From: Apostichopus japonicus
Lineage: Eukaryota; Echinodermata; Holothuroidea; Aspidochirotida; Stichopodidae
Reading direction: 5' to 3'
Length of the DNA: 64,000 nt
NCBI RefSeq assembly: GCF_037975245.1
Contig: NC_092579.1
Coordinates: forward strand, 4,676,001-4,740,000
Shown: in pieces, positions 35,639 to 46,528 of the stretch
How positions within the stretch are numbered: position 1 is the stretch's first letter
Layout of the letters: every line of letters begins with the position of its first letter
The notes under the pieces: model-generated
Database searches by the model: none
What the model was told of the DNA's origin: nothing
What the model saw: the letters and a program-made list of their open reading frames with translations, nothing else
Translations under genes and position numbers: made by a program

Positions 35639-35849
35639 AAAGAAGGAGCGGCACTGGTGAAAGTTCTTCGACCAAAAGACTTGATCTAGAAGTGAGCCTG
35701 CGACTGATCGTATCACTCAGATATTATGGTTCTAATCCACGCAGAGCCTTGTAGAAACAGGACTTTCAAGTGTATCCTGTAGTAGAGTATTCGCTCTTTA
35801 AAATGTGAACAACGGAGAGTGGGTGTGATATGGTTAAACTACTTGGACT

Positions 35850-36480
35850 GTGTGATAATTATAAGTGCCGTATATAGTAGGTACGTTGGAGATAGTGTAG
35901 TTGCTTGTCAGGCAAGCCATACACAATTGAATTAGCATAATCCAGCTTGGCAGCACTTTTCAGTAAGACATTTCCTGATGTTAGCCTTTTACGAAGGAAA
36001 ATGTTTATCGAATATCTTTGTACACATATAAGAGTGTTGTATCAGTGCTACGAAACTTCCTGTATGCTGACTGAAAGGTTTCAGTTGAGATTAGATAAAT
36101 AGGCGTTTTCTTGTGCAGCCACCTCCTTTTTGATGAGTTTGGAAATGACAGGTAATTTTGAGACGGGACGGAAGTTACTCGGTTTTCCGGATCAAGAGTC
36201 GTTTCTTCACAAGTGTTGTAGAGCAGCACGATTTGGAGGTTCAGATACAACAACGGACTCAAAGACAGATTGACTATGAAAGTAATTACAGTATTTGAGT
36301 AATTTGCTCAACAATAACTTAATATTGATGTAGGCAGAGGGTCCACACAGTTGAACTTGCTTTGGTCCGCCATGATTGAACCAACGACATCTTTGGAAAC
36401 GAGTCTAAATGAATTCAATGATGAGGTAGCGATAGTTTCTGCATAACTGAAATCAGTTGTGATTTCTGGTGCATCAAAAG
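35850..36480 (-). pseudogene. CR1-type RT remnant, B1 downstream flank
   Basis: Homologous to 20,248-21,268 of A1 (for example TTAGCATAATCCAG and CCACCTCCTTTTxGATG), with many more indels. Only short pieces such as ETFQSAYRKFRSTDTTLL can be read at 36,005-36,262 minus. Confidence 0.65.
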
Positions 36481-36984
36481 CTGTCACTTTTAATTATACA
36501 TGGACAAACAACAACATTGTTCACGCAGTAAACACATGTATTCATATCAAATGCAATATTTCTAACAATCTACATGATAAATTTACTGAGACCCATTATG
36601 TCCATACGTATAGGCACCTAAGCCACATAACCAGAATATAACCCACAAAGTTTGGGCGACACCTTTACAATCAATCTACAGATTGACAATGTCCAGATGT
36701 GTGAAAAATGGTGCAAAACGGAAATAAAATGAAATAACATGAAATACATAACAAATATAAAGTACATACAAAATACATAAAAAAAAAAGCAATCCCGATC
36801 CCAGCTATCTAAGCTGCTTAAGCTTTTTCAAAGCAAACGGATCAGATCAAGTATTGTATGGCAACAAGCCTTGCGGTGTAAACACCCTTAGCAACATGAT
36901 GACCAAATTTCCGCATGAAGTGTACTTATCATAGGGTGCAAGCAACAACGATCTATAACTCATTGGCTTATGTCTACCGTCAGG

Positions 36985-37655
36985 CGTGACTGATCGAGAA
37001 TACAGCAGCAATGCATCAAGTAATGCACGTTTAAGAAAACAGCAAACGTTATTCTCCAGAAGATGTGCCATATATAGTACAACAAACGTGAACTGCTTGT
37101 TTAAGAACTTTCTCGACGGAATTGTTCACGTGTGTTCACGACTCAACGGTATCTATATAGCGTAGCAGAGTATCACGTGTGTGCTGTAGTACGTATCTCG
37201 CAATGACGTTATGTCAGTCAGTGTATCGTACGTTGTACGTCTCGACATGAACACATCGGTCCGTGTTGCTATGCCACTTGGACGCAGGCGTAGTATGACA
37301 TTCCGTCAGACCGTTATGCTGTACACGTAGTGTTGTTCAATGTATAACCTATTATAGTCATTCTTGTTATTTTATTTGTGCATTTATATTGCTTTGAGAC
37401 TTTTCACCATTATAATAAAAGTAAAAAAACGGGGCACCCTTTCGAGACAATTGTTGTTAATCTTTTTAGTTAAATTGTAACATTTTGGAATGAAAATTAA
37501 TGTTTCTTTAGTACTTTGAATGAATGAACAGAGTTAATCAACGGTCTACCTTGCGTTTATCGCAGGATATACGTTCTCGGCGGTATACCCATATCGCTGG
37601 ATGCACTCGGCTTGATTAACCCCCCGTTCGAGCATAAATCTGCGACGAACGCAAG
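36985..37655. mobile_element. B-unit-specific insert of about 670 bp with a foldback end
   Basis: A units read continuously from GCGTGACTGATCAGG into TCGACCGTTGATTG; B1 has this extra block between. It contains CTATATAGCG (37,150) and AATAAAAG (37,418), and its right end holds inverted arms ACCTTGCGTTTATCGCAG / CTGCGACGAACGCAAGGT. It may be a solo LTR or a non-autonomous DNA element. B2 has it at about 57,255-57,970 with an extra 60 bp. Confidence 0.5.
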
Positions 37656-38970
37656 GTCGACTGTTGATTGTAGACCCTCATTAAGTCATTATAAGCACAA
37701 TTAAATACAGTTTATTCTTAACCAACGTTATGCAACTAATAACAGATGTTAAATTGCAGTACTTTTACATTCATAATGTTCATCTGTTATTTTACAGAAC
37801 GGGCAATAATTGCTCACGCTAAATAATGTATCCCGTGACTTTAACCCTAAAAAATACTGTTATATCGTACAACAATGACATTAGAAATAACTATACAGAA
37901 TGAAGTTGAACTGTAGCAGTTGGCTGAATTCAAATTGTTATTCTACAGGTAATACTCAGCACCGAAGAGACTATTACTGTTCGGAATGTATAACTAACGT
38001 TAGGCTATAGCCTCAATATAAAATCATAGGCCTCGATGTTGACGTCATGCATTGGATCTAAAACTAGAGATCGGTTCGTCGTCAGTCTGGCAGCATCTGT
38101 GAGACTGTGAGACTTAAACTCGACACCACAAAACTAATAACACTTACCGTCATGTGACCCGGTACAGTTAGTGCTCTGTTCATTACAAAAATGTTTGCAA
38201 AACTATAGTCAAAACTTCGAAATGAAAATATCAACATTTTGAGATGAGACTAGTCACCATTTCGAGATAAAAGTTTTCACAATTTTGAGATGAAAAATTC
38301 ATCTTTTAAGACGGAAAAGTCAAACGTTTGATTTGAGAGAGCATATATTTTTTAGAATTAAATTCGTTATTTCGAGATAAAACGTCAATCCTATGAATAA
38401 ATATCTACATTTCGAGTCAAAAAAACAAATAGAAAAAAAGATCAAATCTTTAGATAACGTCGAGAACTTTTTTTCTCATTTCCTTAACCACTGTAGTTTC
38501 ACCTTTCTGACTAAATTAAAGGAATATTCCTGTGGTGGACAATATAACAGATATCTAATTCTTTCTGAATGTTGAGAATTTCGTAAAAAAATGCAATGTT
38601 ATTATTCCCCTCTTTCAATTAATTGCTGAAATATTATCACCAAAAAAAAAAAAATTCAGCTCAAATTAGCAGCCGTTTTTCTGTTGTTAATCAGTTTCCC
38701 CTTTGAAGCGTGTAAAATGCATACGAACACGATGGGCATCGAACTCAAGCAGAGTGAAAGACTACCAGGGGAGGAGCCATTATTTTAAAGACGGACAAAG
38801 TTCTGATGTCGGTTAACCGGAGTCGCATGTAAGGGATCCTTACCCGTAGAAAAGTGAAATTGTAGACTTCCAATGGTACATTTGAGGCATATTTAGACTT
38901 TAAATCATATAAAAATTAAGTAAACATGCAATTGAGGTTGTGCTAATCGCTATTTCTAACTTGTGTGTGT
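37656..38970. other. Downstream flank of LRR2 (B1), non-coding
   Basis: Follows the A1 downstream flank, including the TTTTGAGA minisatellite at 38,205-38,460. No gene recognised. Confidence 0.5.
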
Positions 38971-38971
38971 A

Positions 38972-39190
38972 TCAAGGGGCAAAGTTGGACCAACCCCACC
39001 CACCCCCTGCTTCCCATGGATCCGTGCCCCAATACGTAGTCATTCTCGGAAGGCAGGTAAATGAGTTATACAAATTAAGAACTAATAATATCAGAGTGAG
39101 TACTATAAACGTCACAAAAACGATTGAAAAATGACGTGTTCCGAAAAGAAAAATACTGCCTGAAGTCAGGCTAACTGTATGTATCATACT
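38972..39190 (-). pseudogene. Second copy of the LRR membrane-segment region (B1)
   Basis: Open frame IHTVSLTSGSIFLFGTRHF, FVTFIVLTLILLVLNLYN, FTCLPR then an unrelated glycine/tryptophan-rich end. Related to the C-terminus of LRR2. Confidence 0.75.
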
Positions 39191-39340
39191 AAATTTTCAG
39201 ACATGGAATGGTGCATGCGGAGGTATATTTAGACAAGAAATCAAAGGTCTAAATTGGTGAATTCATACAAAGTTGTGCTAATGAATATTTTTAACTTATA
39301 TGCGCGTGGACCACTCACTCCCAATCTCATCCTCGCTTGA

Positions 39341-40894
39341 CTACGCAGAGTCATCTTTTGAAAGGCAAGTAATAAAATGCGCTATACAAACTAAAAACAT
39401 CAGGGTTAGTACTACAAACGTCACAAATACGATCAAACTCACGCTTTCCGAAAACAAAACACCGCTTGAAGTCGAACCAACTGTATGTCCGTCATCATCA
39501 AAACTGGTTACCGTGTTGATCTTTGATTCGCAGAAAATATGGAACGGAAAAGAAACAGTTGTACTTTGATTACCATATCTAGGGTCAACGCATACTGTTA
39601 CTTTAGGGAGAATACCACCAGAAAATGACCATGTGAGGTAATTAAAGAGATTACAATTGCACGTCCAGTTATTAAAATAAATGTAAAGCACAAATGGGTT
39701 CATGACATCAAACATCTGCTCTGGTAAACTTGAAAGGTTGTTAGCGGTAAGATCGACATATCGGAGATTTTGGGTACCAATGAATGACAGACCATGTACT
39801 GTATGGATCTGATTGTTGCGTAAATTTAGGTTCTTTAAGTTTATGTTATATTTGAAGGCGCCATTAGGTAGTTGAGTTAGTTTGTTTTCTGCGAGACCTA
39901 ATACAACAAGTCTGGGAAGTTGTCGTAAAAATGATACTGGGACTCTATGAAGGTTGTTTCCATTTAAGAGAAGAGAAGTGAGATTATGGTTTTCAAAACC
40001 AAAAACAAATCCATCTATAACAGAGATCTGATTTCTGTCAACAACTAGAAGTTTCAGGACAGTAAACCCACTCAATGTGAAGTCTTTTAAAGATGGCAAA
40101 AGATTTCCTCTCAAGCTAAGAGTTTGACAGAAATTTACTTCGAAGGATATATTGGATAGTTTCGTGATTCTACTATCATCCAGGTAAATGCCGCTGAGCT
40201 TGGTCAGTTCTGGTACTCTTTGAAATAGTTCAAAGAAAAACCGATCCAAAATATTATTGGACAGATCAATATACTTCAAACTGAAGACGCCGTTCAGCGC
40301 ATCTGGGTGAACTTGATTTAAGTCGTTACCTCTCACAAACAGAATTCCAAGTTTATGATTTGTATGAAAAGCATTTTCTGGAATAGTTAGTATGTTATTA
40401 TAGGAGAGATCAAGGTACGTAAGATTGGGTAGATTCTCTAATACTTTGATCGGTACTGATGATAATGTATTATATTGAAGATGAAAACTTTTAATCTGTT
40501 GATTGTTTTCAACTAGAGAATCATTTAAGACTAAAATACCATTCGACGATAACTCCAGCGTCTCTAGTTGAGGCAATGGTGGAAGGATCACTAATCCATT
40601 CTGAAGACTTGATATATTAGTGAAAGTAACAAGTAGTGTTACGTATCCTTGAAGGGTCGACTCCGCAGGAAACGTGCTTATATTTCTCGTCTGCCCGTTG
40701 CAATTTAACGAGCCATAATTACTTTGACATTGTTCAGAACATGTTGCAACACGAAATACGATGACAGTTATAAACACTATTGATAGTGAGAGAAGTTCCT
40801 GTCTAGCTAAGAACATGATGATTGAAGTAGTCTTGTGATATGATAGCTTTCCCTTCGAGGTCTCTCTGCCCGGTGTACCTTTTTGGAAAAGCAT
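39341..40894 (-). CDS. LRR2: intronless leucine-rich-repeat transmembrane receptor (B1)
   Basis: 517 codons with the same layout as LRR1: 26-residue leader, signal peptide, LRRNT, about 12 LRRs, LRRCT, membrane helix and tail CLSKDDSA. With LRR4 it shares B-type blocks (LKYIDLS, LTKLSGIYLDD, SLRGNLLPSLKDF). With LRR3 it shares LARQ, YGSLNCNGQ, NISTFPAESTLQGYV and FENHN instead. Private changes include VIDGF and FFFELFQ. Upstream sequence differs from A units (CGGCGGTAGGAAAAC in place of CGGCGGTTGGCTCAG next to the start), so regulation may differ. Confidence 0.9.
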   Translation of the reverse strand: MLFQKGTPGRETSKGKLSYHKTTSIIMFLARQELLSLSIVFITVIVFRVATCSEQCQSNYGSLNCNGQTRNISTFPAESTLQGYVTLLVTFTNISSLQNGLVILPPLPQLETLELSSNGILVLNDSLVENNQQIKSFHLQYNTLSSVPIKVLENLPNLTYLDLSYNNILTIPENAFHTNHKLGILFVRGNDLNQVHPDALNGVFSLKYIDLSNNILDRFFFELFQRVPELTKLSGIYLDDSRITKLSNISFEVNFCQTLSLRGNLLPSLKDFTLSGFTVLKLLVVDRNQISVIDGFVFGFENHNLTSLLLNGNNLHRVPVSFLRQLPRLVVLGLAENKLTQLPNGAFKYNINLKNLNLRNNQIHTVHGLSFIGTQNLRYVDLTANNLSSLPEQMFDVMNPFVLYIYFNNWTCNCNLFNYLTWSFSGGILPKVTVCVDPRYGNQSTTVSFPFHIFCESKINTVTSFDDDGHTVGSTSSGVLFSESVSLIVFVTFVVLTLMFLVCIAHFITCLSKDDSA

Positions 40895-41960
40895 ACATCG
40901 GCGGTAGGAAAACTTTTGGCTGAGCCTATAGTTGTATCTATTTCAAAACTATACTTGTTTAGTTACAGCACTAAGTTACTTCGTGAAGTTTCTAACTCCT
41001 CACTGTATCGTAAGCGTTTATAGATTTTATGATCTCAGTCAGTTTCAGTTGATCATAAGAAATCGATTTTTACTCGTTGGTTTCTTGTGGACGTCAATCT
41101 GTAAGTTAAAATCACCAACCGTTACCATGGAGCAATTTGACTACTAAATATATGTGATCACGAACAACAGAACAGGTCTAATTGAAATCGCAGTTCCAAT
41201 CGCAAATGCGTAGCGGTTCGGCCGATTGTCAAATGATAATGAGAACATTTTAATAAGTCTGTACTCTTTAACGAAATTAATTCGTTTTCTCCCACTGTAA
41301 AAACGATTGCAAAAAAAAAAACCCTCCGAATCTTCTGTAAAACAATTCACTTCAAAGCATACATTGCAGACTGTGCGGGGGTGTGAAGCTTTCAGTTGAT
41401 GTTAACCACATTAAGAGACAAAACATCAAAATACAACCTGGATGGAAGGGAAATAAAACTATTATATATTTTACTTTACTTTCTCTCAAAGGGGGTAACT
41501 AGTTATTCAACTTTTACTTTGTGTCATTGTCGAAAATAAATTATCTTCTTCCCTCTCAAGTGTTTCTTTCTACATGTAAACAGAGATTAAAGAATCATTG
41601 GAAATGTTAATGAACATAGTGTACATAATAGGAAATAGTAGGTGTCTTACGGATAAGGTTGTAATTACCGGACATTTTGTTAGTGGCTTCATCTGCCAAA
41701 TGTGCGGAAATTACTCCCCAAATCTGATAGCAATCGGCCAAATGACAAAATTGTTAGAGAGAGAGCTAGAGAATACGCATGAGACAGCTGAGTTATGTAC
41801 AAAATACAACCTGTTGCTGCACACAACTTGTTCTTTCTATAAGAGTATAACAGAGACTGAGTAAAAACTGTGCAGTACATATATACAGAAAACAAGATTA
41901 CTTAAAGGTAACACACTAACAATACAACCTGATTAACCTAACAATAGTCTGAAGCAGAGC
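40895..41960. other. Upstream flank of LRR2, with CR1 endonuclease remnant
   Basis: Shares the A-unit upstream region to about 41,750. At 41,010-41,128 minus, the MVTVGDFNLQIDVHK start of the CR1 endonuclease remnant is kept but then frameshifted. The LRR2 promoter is presumably here. Confidence 0.45.
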
Positions 41961-41974
41961 TGTAACAAAGACAC

Positions 41975-43300
41975 TTAACTGATCCACAAACTGCATTCCT
42001 TCTTACTACACATAATAGAGCTATAGAAACTTAATATATACAGTATTAAAAAGAATGTGAGACTACACTTATCAACACTCCCAGTTTTAAGTTCACAAGT
42101 CCCATTTTTTGTGCATGACTTGAAACTTTCTTCTTGTATAGTTTTGGGTTCAGCAATGATACTGTATGCAACATAACGAATATGTGTCTTTGTTACTGGT
42201 TCAGCATATTTATCGTGCCGATACCTTATTGGTGGACGAGTATCACGAACTGTTTTTTTTTTCTGCAGGAATATCAAATTTTTCTCCCACTGGTTTAGTA
42301 TCCACTGACAATTGATTTCAAACCCCTTGAACTTATCACATACCTTTGCTTTGCAAGACATAAAAGACACGTTGCAACATCTGGAGTAGTCAAAATACTT
42401 GTGACCGACAACTGATTCGGTTTTCTGCATTCACGCTAATCGTTCGTTCTGAACGAATCTTTCCTACTCGACCAAATTGTTTCATGTTCATCTTTTCCAT
42501 GCCACACCCTTTACAGAGAGACAGTTCATCAATATCCTTTACATTCATATCATTGACTAGCCCATTCACGACAACTTTTTTTAAACCAATTTTGTTCACT
42601 TGCCCTAGCCTTTGAGGCCACAAGTCTGATTCATTCACATAATCCATAGCAATTGAAGTTGGCTCGGTAGTAATTTACAGTCAATGAAGGTGGTTAAGTT
42701 TTCCTTTTAGTATGCCCGTGTCTTTAGTTTCCCAGCTTTAGATCTGATCATACACCTTTTTGGTCCAAAACATACAGAATAACCTTTTTTCATGTAGCAG
42801 CTCTGTCTGAAAATAGGTTTGAAGCAAGGTCGGGAACATCATTGTGCAATGTTGCTTTTGGACACAGGTAGCCATTTTGGAGCCGGTATCCAATTTTACT
42901 TTAGCGAATACCTACTGCCTTGACTAGTCTGTCATCACCAAGTCTTACATTTATAGCTCAACGTAATTAATTAACAGTTCTTTGACACCTGTCCTATAAC
43001 TTGATTCACCACAGTCGACAAGCCAGTTTCTTTACAGAGGCATATCAGAACCAACAAAGGCGCTAGAGAGATCATCACAATCCGATGTTTCGATGTCATC
43101 TTCACGAACGGCTTTAACCTGATGAAAGTCTCTTTTTGACTTATTACTAGGCTTATTGGCATCACGCCTACCTTTTTTCGATATTTTGGACTGACCTTTC
43201 ACACAGTCTCGACGAAAGTGTCTTACCGCTCCACAGCCATAACACCTTTCTTGTCTCCAATGGCTTAGTCCTACTTCGGTTTGCTGCCCCACTAACCCCC
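41975..43300 (-). pseudogene. Copia-type LTR retrotransposon remnant (B1)
   Basis: In order on the minus strand: a CCHC knuckle CYGCGAVRHFRRDC (about 43,215-43,260), a protease-like WLVDCGESS where DSG would be expected (about 43,010-43,035), a pre-integrase zinc segment LSLCKGCGMEKMNMKQF (42,440-42,540), and the integrase-RT linker RDTRPPIRYR and AEPKTIQEESF (42,120-42,260). Stops and gaps separate the pieces. No LTRs identified. Confidence 0.75.
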
Positions 43301-43776
43301 ATAAGAATCAGTTACTTTCAACAGAAAGCTCTTTCAGTTTAGTTCACTGTGGCAATAACTCTTGGCTTACATTTTTCTTTTCTGGCCAACCATACAAGAC
43401 AACATGTTTAAACTTAGACAAAATACTATCAGTACTCGTATCCCTTGCAAATTGTTTTGCACTGACAGCAAGAGTTTGAACTTGTGCTTGATTCACATCG
43501 GAAGCTTCTTCTGTCGAAAATACAGTTTATTGATCGACTGGATTATTTTTGACATTTCTATCATCAAATTTAGGTTAGGTTATCTTGACAATCAAATCAA
43601 CGTGAGCGTTTTACAAGCATTGTTTTGTAGAAATAAACATTTGTTCCACTTCTTCAAATGCCTTTTGACAAACACTAGAAGAATTAAGTGCAATCTTTGC
43701 CACTATTAAGAGCTGATGTCACATATAGGTGTCAGTATAGACGATAAATGTTGCATACATTTTCTAGAATAATTTA
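43301..43776. other. Between the Copia and Gypsy remnants, nothing recognised
   Basis: Plus-strand frame 43,362-43,709 shows no domain I know and is probably chance or retrotransposon antisense. Confidence 0.35.
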
Positions 43777-44416
43777 TCATACCAATCTACATTCGTGGTT
43801 CGTGTGTATTTTGTGGAACAGGAGCATCATCAATTGCTTTAACTTTTGTAGGAGATGGATGAACTCCCTTGGTATCGACCACAAAACCAACGTATTCAAT
43901 AGAGTACTGGAAGAATGAAAAATGTTGGATCTTTTAAGTTCAAACCAATCTCGTCTAGTCACTTTAGTACTTGATCTAAATTCCTAAAATGTTCCGCATT
44001 ATTTTGACCGTTGCCATTTCATCATCTAAATAACATCCAACTCCACTAAAACCATTACAAATGTGGTCCATACATTGCTAAAACATTTGCTGGGGTAGGA
44101 GCTACACAAAATAACAATCCAGTGTATTGGAACAACCTTAAATGTGTGATAATAGTAACACAAACTTCCTACACTTAGGATCTATAGAACTATCTGTAAA
44201 CAAGCACTTGATCAATCAAGTCAAGAAATTTGTTGACCACCATTTAATTGAGCAAATATTCTCTTCTGGACGAGGTGAAGGATGTTCTTGTTGGTGCATT
44301 ACTGGCTTCATTGTAACATTGTATTCACCACGCACCCTGATACTCCCATCCCTTTTCCTCACTGGGACGACATGAGATGTCCAATTGAAAATTTTACTTT
44401 TTCTAAGTTTATTCAA
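43777..44416 (-). pseudogene. Gypsy-type LTR retrotransposon RT remnant (B1)
   Basis: Minus strand: NWTSHVVPVRKRDGSIRV at 44,330-44,390, RLFQYTGLLFCVAPTPANV near 44,080-44,140, GVGCYLDDEMATVK near 44,010-44,050, and a YVGFVVDTKGVHPSPTKVKA block near 43,850. Order and motifs fit the Gypsy RT with internal deletions and frameshifts. Its edge coincides with the junction between array copies 1 and 2. Confidence 0.8.
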
Positions 44417-44429
44417 AACAAACGGATCA

Positions 44430-46110
44430 GATCAAAAATTGTTTGGCAACAAGCCTTCCGGTGTAAACACCCTTAGCAACATGATGACCAAATTCCCGCA
44501 TGAAGTGTACTTATCGTAGGGTGCAAGCAACAACGATCACCTCATTCATCTATGCTGCGCTGGCAGTTTAATCTTATCAATATTCAATATGGCATTCAGC
44601 CGCGGCCATCGAACATGCATATGCCTAACGTTAGGAATATCAGAAGTTATAGGAGGCTTCGAATTAGCAAACGAGGCAATGTTAAAATGTCATGTGAGTA
44701 GTAATCCAAGAATCGACCACCGAAAGACAGTTATACAACACAGTTGACTAACTAATGTCGAAACACCGTCGATATTAACACTCATCAGGCTATGTAACAT
44801 CTATGACTGATACGCTTATGTCTACCGTTAGGCGTGACTGATCAGGTCGACCGTTGATTGTAGACCCTCATTACTCATTATAACTATAATTAAATACAGT
44901 TTATTCTTAACCAGCCTTATGCAATTGAAGTGCGTTCATCTGCCATTCTTCAACTATAATTACGGATGTTAAATTGCGGTACTTTGACGTTCATAACGTT
45001 CTGTTGTTTTACAGAGCGGACAATGATAGCTCACGCTAATCATGTTACCCGTTACTTTAACCTTAAAAAGACAGTTGTATATCGTACAAAAATGACATTA
45101 GAAATAATTATACAGAATGAAGTTGAACTGTAGCAGTTGGCTGAATTCAAATTGTTATTCTACAGGTAATACTCAGCACTGCAGAGAATACTACTGTACG
45201 GAATGTATAACTAGCTTTAGCCTATAGCCTTAATATAAAATCATAGGCCGCGTCATGCGCATTAGATCTAAAACTAGAGATCTGCTCGTGGTCAGTCTGG
45301 CAGCATCTGTGAGACTGGCTTTAAACTCGACATCACAAAATTAATAATACGAACCGTCATGGGTACAGTTAGTACTCTGTTCATTACAAAAATGTATGCA
45401 AAACTAGTCAAAACTTCGAAATGAAAATATTAAAATTTTGAGATAAAACTAGTCACAATTTCGAGATAAAAAAATCAAACTTTTGAGACGAAAAAGTCAA
45501 ACGTTTGAGGTTTGAGAGCACAGATTTTTGAGGTGAAACTTTGTTATTTCGAGATAGAAAGTCAAACTTATAAATAAATATCTCAATTTTGAGTCAAAAT
45601 TGAGATAGAGAAAACACAAAATTCCAATTTTGAGATAGCGTCGAGAACTTTTTTTCTCATTTCCTTAACCACCGTAGTTTCACCTTTCTGACTAAATTAA
45701 AGGAATATTCCTATGGTGGACAATATAACAGATATAATATTCTTTCTGAATGTTAAAAATTACGTAAAAAATGCAATGTTATTATTTCCCTCTTTCAATA
45801 AATAGCTGAAATATTATCACGAAAAAAAAAACCCATTTCAGCTCAAATTATCAGCCGTTTATCTGTTGTAAATCAGTTTCCCTTTTGAAGCGTGTAAAAT
45901 GCATACGAACACGATGAGCATCTAACTCAAGCAGAGTGCCAAAGACTACCAGGGGAGGAGCCAATATTTCAAAGACGGACGAGGTTCTGGTGTCGGTGAA
46001 GCGGACTCGCATGTAAGGGATCCTTCCCCGTAGAAAAGTAAAAATGTAGACTTGCAATGGTACATTCTGAGGCATATTAAGACTTTAAATCATATACAAA
46101 TTAGGTATAC
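44430..46110. other. Downstream flank of LRR3 (A2), non-coding
   Basis: About 98-99% like A1 21,455-23,150 by eye, with the minisatellite at 45,405-45,650 and the conserved 74-codon unknown frame at 45,851-46,075 minus. Confidence 0.5.
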
Positions 46111-46129
46111 ATGCAATTGAAGTTGTGCT

Positions 46130-46385
46130 CATCGCTATTTCTAACTTGTGTGTGTATATGGACGGGAAAATTGGACCAACTCCACCCCACCCCCTCATCC
46201 GTTTGGAACCGTGCCCCAATACGAAGTCATTTCTCGAAAGGCAGGGAAATACGTTATACAATTACAACTTAATAACATCAGGGTTAGTACTATAAACGTC
46301 ACAAAAACGATCAGAAAATGACGTGTTCCGAAAAGAAAAAACAATGCTTAAAATCAGGCTAACTGTATGTATCATAATAAGCTTT
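46130..46385 (-). pseudogene. Second copy of the LRR membrane-segment region (A2), frame broken
   Basis: Same block as in A1, but an extra base in the poly-T stretch and a lost base downstream break the frame. This shows it is not under strong protein constraint in this unit. Confidence 0.7.
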
Positions 46386-46528
46386 CAGACATGGAATGGT
46401 GCATTCGGAGGTATATGTAGACAAGAAATCAAAGGTCTAAATTGGTGAATTCATACAAAGTTGTGCTAATGGATATTTTAAACTTTTATGCGCGTGGACT
46501 ACTCACTCCCAATCTCATCCTCGCCCGA

